Source: Candidatus Competibacteraceae bacterium
Lineage (GTDB): Bacteria > Pseudomonadota > Gammaproteobacteria > Competibacterales > Competibacteraceae
Reading direction: 5' to 3'
DNA length: 64,000 bases
NCBI GenBank assembly: GCA_016712625.1
Contig: JADJQQ010000004.1
Span: 248,001 to 312,000, forward strand
The translations under genes were made by a program, and so were the position numbers. The notes beneath the pieces are model-generated. The model was not told the origin of the DNA. It searched no databases and was given only the letters and a program-made list of their open reading frames with translations. Positions 59,054-64,000 of this stretch are shown here, one piece after another; position 1 is the stretch's first letter; each line of letters opens with the position of its first letter.

Positions 59054-61315
59054 TCAATTCACCATCCGCCGAGCGATGCCTTTTGGCTTGCGCTTCTTCA
59101 GTCGTAGCGCTTCTTTCTGCCGCCGCTCAGCCAAATCGATCAGGATTTGCTGGCAGCCACGGGGATCATCGCGCTCGCCAGGCACACGCTGGACGTAGCT
59201 TCCGTCGGATTGCATATCCCAAGCAGAGCGTCGGTTATCGAACTGCACGTCCAGTATTTGCCGCAACTCCAACCGCAATTCCGGCGTATCCACCGGCGTC
59301 ACCACCTCGACCCGGCTTTCCAGATTGCGCTTCATGCAATCCGCCGACCCGATGAAGTATTCTTCATTGCCATTGTTGTAAAAATAAAAAATTCGGGTGT
59401 GTTCAAGAAAGCGGCCGATGATGCTGATGACCCGCACCTGCTCCGACAAACCGGGGATGCCAGGACGCAACCGGCAGCTGTCGCGGACGATCAAGTCGAC
59501 CTGGACACCGGCCTGTGAGGCGCGATACAACGCCGTCGTGATCTCTTTGTCCTCCAGCGCGTTCATCTTGAACTGGATTCGGGACGGCTTGCCGCTTCTG
59601 GCATATCCGATTTCGCGCTCGATTTTCGCGAGCAGCACCGGTTTGAGCACCTTCGGCGCGGGTAACAGCTTGCGATAATTGCGCTTGGGCACGTAACCGG
59701 TGGTTAAATAGTTAAATAACTCCGTCAAATCCTCGCCGATCACCGGATCGCAGGTCAGCAAACCTAAATCGCTATACAGCCGGGCGGTCCCCGCATGGTA
59801 GTTGCCGGTGCCGATATGGGCGTAACGGCGCAAGCCGTTGAAATCGCGTCGCACCACCAGAATGACCTTGCTGTGGGTCTTCAAGCCCACCACGCCGTAA
59901 GTGACATGGATCCCAGCTTCTTCCAGATGGTTGGCCCAGCGGATGTTGGCCGCTTCGTCGAAACGGGCCTTCAATTCCACCACCACCGTCACCTGTTTGC
60001 CGTTTTGGGCGGCGTCGATCAAGTATTCCAGAATCTTCGAATCCGCCGAAGTTCGGTACAGGGTCATCTTAATGGCTAAAACCTTGGGATCTTCGCTGGC
60101 CTCCAATACGAAACGCTCCACCGAGGTCGCGAAAGATTCGTAAGGGTGCTGTAATAGAATCGGGCCGGTCTCGCGAATGATGTGAAAAATATTGCGCTTG
60201 TCGTTGAGCTTCGGATGATCGAGCGGATGGTGTGAAGGATCGTGCAAATCGGGCCGATTGATGCCCACGATCTGGAACAGATCGCGCAACGCCATCATGC
60301 CATTGATCTCGAATACTTCGCTCGCTTCGTCCAAACCCAGTTCGGCCGCCAGCATTCCTCGGTGGATCGGATCCATATCTTTTTCCACTTCCAGGCGGAC
60401 GATCGGCGCGAACCGACGCTCTCGCAATTCTGATTCGATCATCAACAACATATCATCCGCCTGATCCTCGGCGCGTTCGGCGATAGCGTTACGGGTTACC
60501 CGAAACAGCTCGCAGGCTTCGATCACCATGCCTGGAAACAAGAGATCGAGATTGTTGGCGACTACATCTTCCAGCGGGACATACACATCTTCATCGCCGA
60601 CCTTGAGAAACCGTGGAATGCCGGAGCCGACTGGCACCTTGATCCGCGCCAGCCCGCTGGCTTCGTCATCCATGTACCGAACCGTCACCAACAAATTCAG
60701 CGACAGATTGGAAATGAACGGGAACGGATGGGCCGGATCCATCGTCTGCGGCGTAACCAACGGAAAGATATTGAGCACATAATATTCGCGCATTTGCTTG
60801 CGTTGGGTGTCGGTTAAGCGCCGGTAGCTACTCAGTCGGATGCCTTTTTCCTTAAGCAACCCATGCAGCTCGGACGCCAGTTGCCGCTGTTGGTCGACCA
60901 GATCGCGAACCACGGCCAGACATTCGCTCAATTGCTGCTCCGGATTTCTGCCATCCACCGTCAGCTCGCGCACCCGAGCGCCGATCTGCTGCTTCAGGCC
61001 CCCAATCCGCTTCATAAAAAATTCATCGAGGTTGGCGCTGATAATGGCAAGAAACTTGATTCGCTCCAGCAGGGGATTGCGTTCATCCTGCGCTTCGCGC
61101 AGCACCCGCCGGTTAAAGGCCAACCAGGTTAGTTCGCGGTTTAAATACCATTCCGGGCTTTCTAGATCGATATCGGGCGGCGTCTCAATGGCGACCGGTT
61201 CAAGGGCAACCGCCGCCTCGTTCGCATGCCGGCGTCTTTCACTCGATTTCACCACGGCGATGATTTGACCCGCTGCATCGCCGGTGATTGTTTCCATGGG
61301 TTCGACCATCATCAC
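59054..61315 (-). CDS. ppk1: Polyphosphate kinase 1
   Basis: Reversibly polymerises the gamma phosphate of ATP into polyphosphate. The 753 residues include an N-domain (ELTWLAFNRRVLREAQDERN), head domain (ADDMLLMIESELRERRFAP), and two PLD-like catalytic domains with the phosphorylated His in VGLKTHSKVILV and a second His in FLEHTRIFYFYNNG. Both catalytic His are present. It is about 60 residues longer than usual because of an N-terminal extension. Its start overlaps the stop of the PPK2-type gene by 4 bp (61312-61315), so polyphosphate synthesis and use are co-expressed. Confidence 0.96.
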   Translation of the reverse strand: MMMVEPMETITGDAAGQIIAVVKSSERRRHANEAAVALEPVAIETPPDIDLESPEWYLNRELTWLAFNRRVLREAQDERNPLLERIKFLAIISANLDEFFMKRIGGLKQQIGARVRELTVDGRNPEQQLSECLAVVRDLVDQQRQLASELHGLLKEKGIRLSSYRRLTDTQRKQMREYYVLNIFPLVTPQTMDPAHPFPFISNLSLNLLVTVRYMDDEASGLARIKVPVGSGIPRFLKVGDEDVYVPLEDVVANNLDLLFPGMVIEACELFRVTRNAIAERAEDQADDMLLMIESELRERRFAPIVRLEVEKDMDPIHRGMLAAELGLDEASEVFEINGMMALRDLFQIVGINRPDLHDPSHHPLDHPKLNDKRNIFHIIRETGPILLQHPYESFATSVERFVLEASEDPKVLAIKMTLYRTSADSKILEYLIDAAQNGKQVTVVVELKARFDEAANIRWANHLEEAGIHVTYGVVGLKTHSKVILVVRRDFNGLRRYAHIGTGNYHAGTARLYSDLGLLTCDPVIGEDLTELFNYLTTGYVPKRNYRKLLPAPKVLKPVLLAKIEREIGYARSGKPSRIQFKMNALEDKEITTALYRASQAGVQVDLIVRDSCRLRPGIPGLSEQVRVISIIGRFLEHTRIFYFYNNGNEEYFIGSADCMKRNLESRVEVVTPVDTPELRLELRQILDVQFDNRRSAWDMQSDGSYVQRVPGERDDPRGCQQILIDLAERRQKEALRLKKRKPKGIARRMVN

Positions 61316-62916
61316 ACCTTAGACTTGTTCGATTTTCTAGCTTCACCATTGATTTTCTTGGCTTTCTTAACGACTTTGGGCGCCGTTGCCAGCATAGCCT
61401 TGGCGTCTTTGGGCAGAGCGGCTTCCAAGCGTTCGCACAGGGCGCTTAATATTTCGACACGGGCGTGGCGCTTATCGTTCGCTTCCACCAACATCCAAGG
61501 CGCTTGCCGGGTACTGGTATGCTCGATCATGTCGTTGACCGCCATTTCATAATCCATCCAGCGCTCGCGGTTACGCCAGTCCTCATCGGTCAACTTCCAA
61601 GCCTTGTAAGAAATCTGTTCTCGCTCCTTAAACCGGCGCAGCTGTTCCTCTGGGGTAATGTGCAACCAAAATTTCAGCAAGACGATCCCCCGCTCCACCA
61701 ATTGAGCTTCAAAATCATTGATTTCGGCGTAAGCCCGTTGCCATTCGCGGGTGCGAGCAAAGCCTTCGACTCGTTCCACCAAGACCCGACCATACCAACT
61801 ACGGTCGTAGATGGTGACGCGTCCGGCCCGTGGCAGATGCCGCCAAAATCGCCAGAGATAGTTGTGCGCGGCCTCTTCGTCGGTGGGGGCGGCGATCTGG
61901 ATGACCTGATAATCGCGGGAGTCCAGCGCGGCGGTGATGCGGCGGATGCTCCCCCCCTTGCCCGCGGCATCCCAACCCTCAAATACCAGGATGGTGGAAA
62001 TCTTGCGCTCGCGCGCCGCGCGCTGCAGCTGGTTCAACCGGGCCTGATAGCGTTTTAAGCCGGTGTCGTAGGCGTCCTTGGAAAGGGTTTTGCTCATATC
62101 CAGCCGCGACAACACCGTCACCGGCAATACGGCGTTGAGATCGGTCGTCGACTTCGGTCGAGCGCCCGCATCGCCGTTTGGGTTGTTATTGGCGGCCGCC
62201 TTCTCCGACTCGTCCAACCGAAAGCGGATGGTATCGTAGAGGGTGGTGGCGACGGCGGTACTGCGATAACGCTCGTCATACCCCTCGACGATCTTCCACG
62301 GCGCCAGCCCAGTGCTGGTCTTCATGATCGTGCGCTCGGCGGCGGCGATGAACTGATCGTACATTTCCCAGTGCTGCCAATCGCGCTTGGAAATCCGCCA
62401 ATGCTGCAACGGGTTTTTTTCCAATTTGCGTAGCCGTTCTTTCTGCGCGTCTCTGGACAGATGCATCCAGAATTTCAGAATCAGCGCGCCATCGTCGGCC
62501 AGCGTTTGCTCGAAGGCTTTGATCCGTTCCAGGCGTTCGTCGAATTCCGCCAAACCGATCCGGCCGTAGACGTGTTCGAGTATCGGCGTCGAATACCACG
62601 AACTCAAAAATAAACCGATTCGGCCCCGCGCCGGCAATTCTCGCCAGAACCGCCAGTAGTCAGGCCGATCCAGCTCTTCGTCAGACGGATCGCCAAAGGC
62701 GCGGGTAATCAACCAGCGTGAATCCAACCATTCATGCAGCTTGTTGACGGTTTCGCCCTTGCCGGCGCCATCGACGCCCGCAAAGACCACGATGACTGGA
62801 AATTTAGCCTTGCGCAGCTCCATTTGCAGCATCAATAACTTTTCTCGCAGCGGGGGAACCTGTTGCTGGAAATCGTCTTTGGGCAGTTTGCGTTGCAGTT
62901 CCGCGGTTCTGAACAT
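61312..62916 (-). CDS. pap: Polyphosphate:AMP phosphotransferase (tandem PPK2 domains)
   Basis: Uses polyphosphate to phosphorylate AMP to ADP. The 534 residues comprise two PPK2 domains: the first with FAGVDGAGKGETVNKLHEWL and SSWYSTPILEHVYG, the second with FEGWDAAGKGGSIRRITAAL and YDRSWYGRVLVERVEGFA. The two-domain length matches the class II family. ATG at 62916 is favoured over a TTG 30 bases upstream. It is first in the operon with ppk1; together with the CHAD gene it marks an active polyphosphate pathway. Confidence 0.93.
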   Translation of the reverse strand: MFRTAELQRKLPKDDFQQQVPPLREKLLMLQMELRKAKFPVIVVFAGVDGAGKGETVNKLHEWLDSRWLITRAFGDPSDEELDRPDYWRFWRELPARGRIGLFLSSWYSTPILEHVYGRIGLAEFDERLERIKAFEQTLADDGALILKFWMHLSRDAQKERLRKLEKNPLQHWRISKRDWQHWEMYDQFIAAAERTIMKTSTGLAPWKIVEGYDERYRSTAVATTLYDTIRFRLDESEKAAANNNPNGDAGARPKSTTDLNAVLPVTVLSRLDMSKTLSKDAYDTGLKRYQARLNQLQRAARERKISTILVFEGWDAAGKGGSIRRITAALDSRDYQVIQIAAPTDEEAAHNYLWRFWRHLPRAGRVTIYDRSWYGRVLVERVEGFARTREWQRAYAEINDFEAQLVERGIVLLKFWLHITPEEQLRRFKEREQISYKAWKLTDEDWRNRERWMDYEMAVNDMIEHTSTRQAPWMLVEANDKRHARVEILSALCERLEAALPKDAKAMLATAPKVVKKAKKINGEARKSNKSKV

Positions 62917-63187
62917 GGGGCATCTCACTCGCGCCGAGGTGGACAATCAACAAAGCAGAGATTTCCTGATGGGATACTTAATTAATTTTAGCTATAGTTC
63001 TCAAAATGATTATCTCCATTCATCAGCAAAATGCTTCCTTGTTGGTCGACGGAGCGGGTTACAAATAGGCGGATTGTGTTAATCTAGCTCTATTGACCGA
63101 CAGATACCCGACTCTCCCGCCGCGGTCATGGCGATCGCCCGATCATCAGCACGCGCCCAGTTTTTAATAAAAAATCAGGAGAAACAG

Positions 63188-64000
63188 ATGAAGCGGCTGC
63201 TACTGACTGGTCTGCTTCCAGCGGTTTTGGTCTTCTCTGGCCCCGTTCGCGCAGACATCTACGCTTTTGTGGACAGCAACGGCGTGCGCCATCTGAGCAA
63301 CGTCCCTAACGATCCCCGCTACAAGCTGGTGATGCGTACGCCCAGCTACCGCAAGAGTTCCGCGCAAGCTTCCAGTTTCGCTCCCTCCAATTTGTACAGC
63401 CCTTCCGTCAAGAGAGGCCAGCGCTCTTATTCCAGCGCCCTACCCAGACCCCGGTCCCGTCGGGTTAACGAACAAAACCGCCAACGCTTCGCCGCTGATG
63501 TGGATCGCATTGCCGCGCAACACCGCCTTGAACCCGCTTTACTGCATGCCGTGATTAGCGCCGAATCTTCCTACAATCCTTGGGCCGTATCGCCGAAAGG
63601 GGCGATGGGACTGATGCAACTGATGCCTGGCACCGCCGAACGTTTCGGCGTCGGCAATCCCTACGATCCCGTCGCCAATATGTATGGGGGCGCCCGCTAT
63701 CTGCGCTGGCTGCTCGATCACTTTAACGACACCCGCCTCGCCGTCGCCGCTTATAACGCCGGCGAGGGCGCCGTGCAAAAATACGGCAACCAAATTCCAC
63801 CTTATCGGGAAACTCAGTCCTATGTCGTGCGGGTTTTGGATTTCTACCAACAGTACAAAGGCGGTGGCCTATATAATACGGCCTACAATAGCCCCACTAT
63901 CAGTGGTAGTGCGTTAGCTTACAATAGTGGTTACACCAGCAACATCGCCAGCTTGCCCAATCGCTCTGGTCGGGTGACCGTCATCACCCCGCGCCCCCGC
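63188..64000 (+). CDS. Lytic transglycosylase with DUF4124, 3' end outside window
   Basis: Periplasmic or outer-membrane SLT enzyme cleaving peptidoglycan. The 271 visible residues begin with a signal peptide (MKRLLLTGLLPAVLVFSG, cleavage after VRA), the DUF4124-like segment IYAFVDSNGVRHLSNVPNDP, a basic linker, and the SLT domain with catalytic Glu in ISAESSYNPWAVS, KGAMGLMQLMPGTAERFGV, and AAYNAGEGAV. AGGAGAAACAG precedes the ATG. The frame remains open at the right edge. Confidence 0.93.
   Translation, partial: MKRLLLTGLLPAVLVFSGPVRADIYAFVDSNGVRHLSNVPNDPRYKLVMRTPSYRKSSAQASSFAPSNLYSPSVKRGQRSYSSALPRPRSRRVNEQNRQRFAADVDRIAAQHRLEPALLHAVISAESSYNPWAVSPKGAMGLMQLMPGTAERFGVGNPYDPVANMYGGARYLRWLLDHFNDTRLAVAAYNAGEGAVQKYGNQIPPYRETQSYVVRVLDFYQQYKGGGLYNTAYNSPTISGSALAYNSGYTSNIASLPNRSGRVTVITPRPR

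Overview
The window is chromosomal DNA of a GC-rich gammaproteobacterium. The strongest evidence is gene order. The heat-shock genes hrcA-grpE-dnaK sit beside nadK-recN, followed by bamE, rnfH, ratA, smpB and ssrA, as in the Escherichia coli grpE-nadK-recN-bamE-rnfH-ratA-smpB-ssrA block, with fur and a glycolipid glycosyltransferase inserted. No 16S or other taxonomic marker is present, so a finer placement (for example a Competibacter-like or Chromatiales-like lineage) is only a guess.

Layout. 1-10.6 kb: conserved stress and RNA-quality-control core (dnaK, grpE, hrcA, nadK, recN, a fur-glycosyltransferase operon, bamE, rnfH, ratA, smpB, tmRNA). 10.6-21.4 kb: an integrative element inserted in the 3' end of ssrA. 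It has a 16-bp att core at both ends, a tyrosine integrase, AlpA-like regulators, a probable C4-type antisense RNA, a frameshifted primase-polymerase/DUF3987 replication gene, an SSB-like fragment, decayed phage-like genes and coiled-coil cargo. Its most unusual content is a pair of tandem DNA modules at about 16.92-17.48 kb made of helically phased hexamers arranged as dyads inside a coding sequence. 21.5-23 kb: rlpA-like gene, an AT-rich gap and an IS630-type transposase remnant.

23-31 kb: an RND efflux operon with an aspartoacylase-like gene, then two oxidoreductases. 30.8-36 kb: two Hsp70-like proteins with a DUF2760 protein. 36.2-42.2 kb: a PilH-like response regulator, a vWA lipoprotein/ECF sigma/anti-sigma/DnaJ-related operon, a membrane Ser/Thr kinase and a DUF350 protein. 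42.5-46.3 kb: a single-polypeptide fusion of topoisomerase III and RecQ helicase. 46.3-48.8 kb: a REC-PAS-PAS-GGDEF-EAL protein split by a frameshift. 49.4-53 kb: a YccA-type membrane protein, HNH protein, candidate small RNA, MmgE/PrpD and CHAD proteins. 53-58.1 kb: a CHASE sensor kinase beside a hybrid kinase. 58.5-63 kb: rhodanese and a ppk1-polyphosphate:AMP phosphotransferase operon. The window ends inside a lytic transglycosylase.

Themes are protein quality control (DnaK/GrpE/HrcA, three more Hsp70/J-domain genes, tmRNA), polyphosphate metabolism (CHAD, PPK1, PPK2-type), c-di-GMP and two-component signalling, and a decaying P4-like or satellite-like element. Several genes carry one- or two-base frameshifts at homopolymers or dinucleotide runs, so assembly error and real decay both have to be considered.
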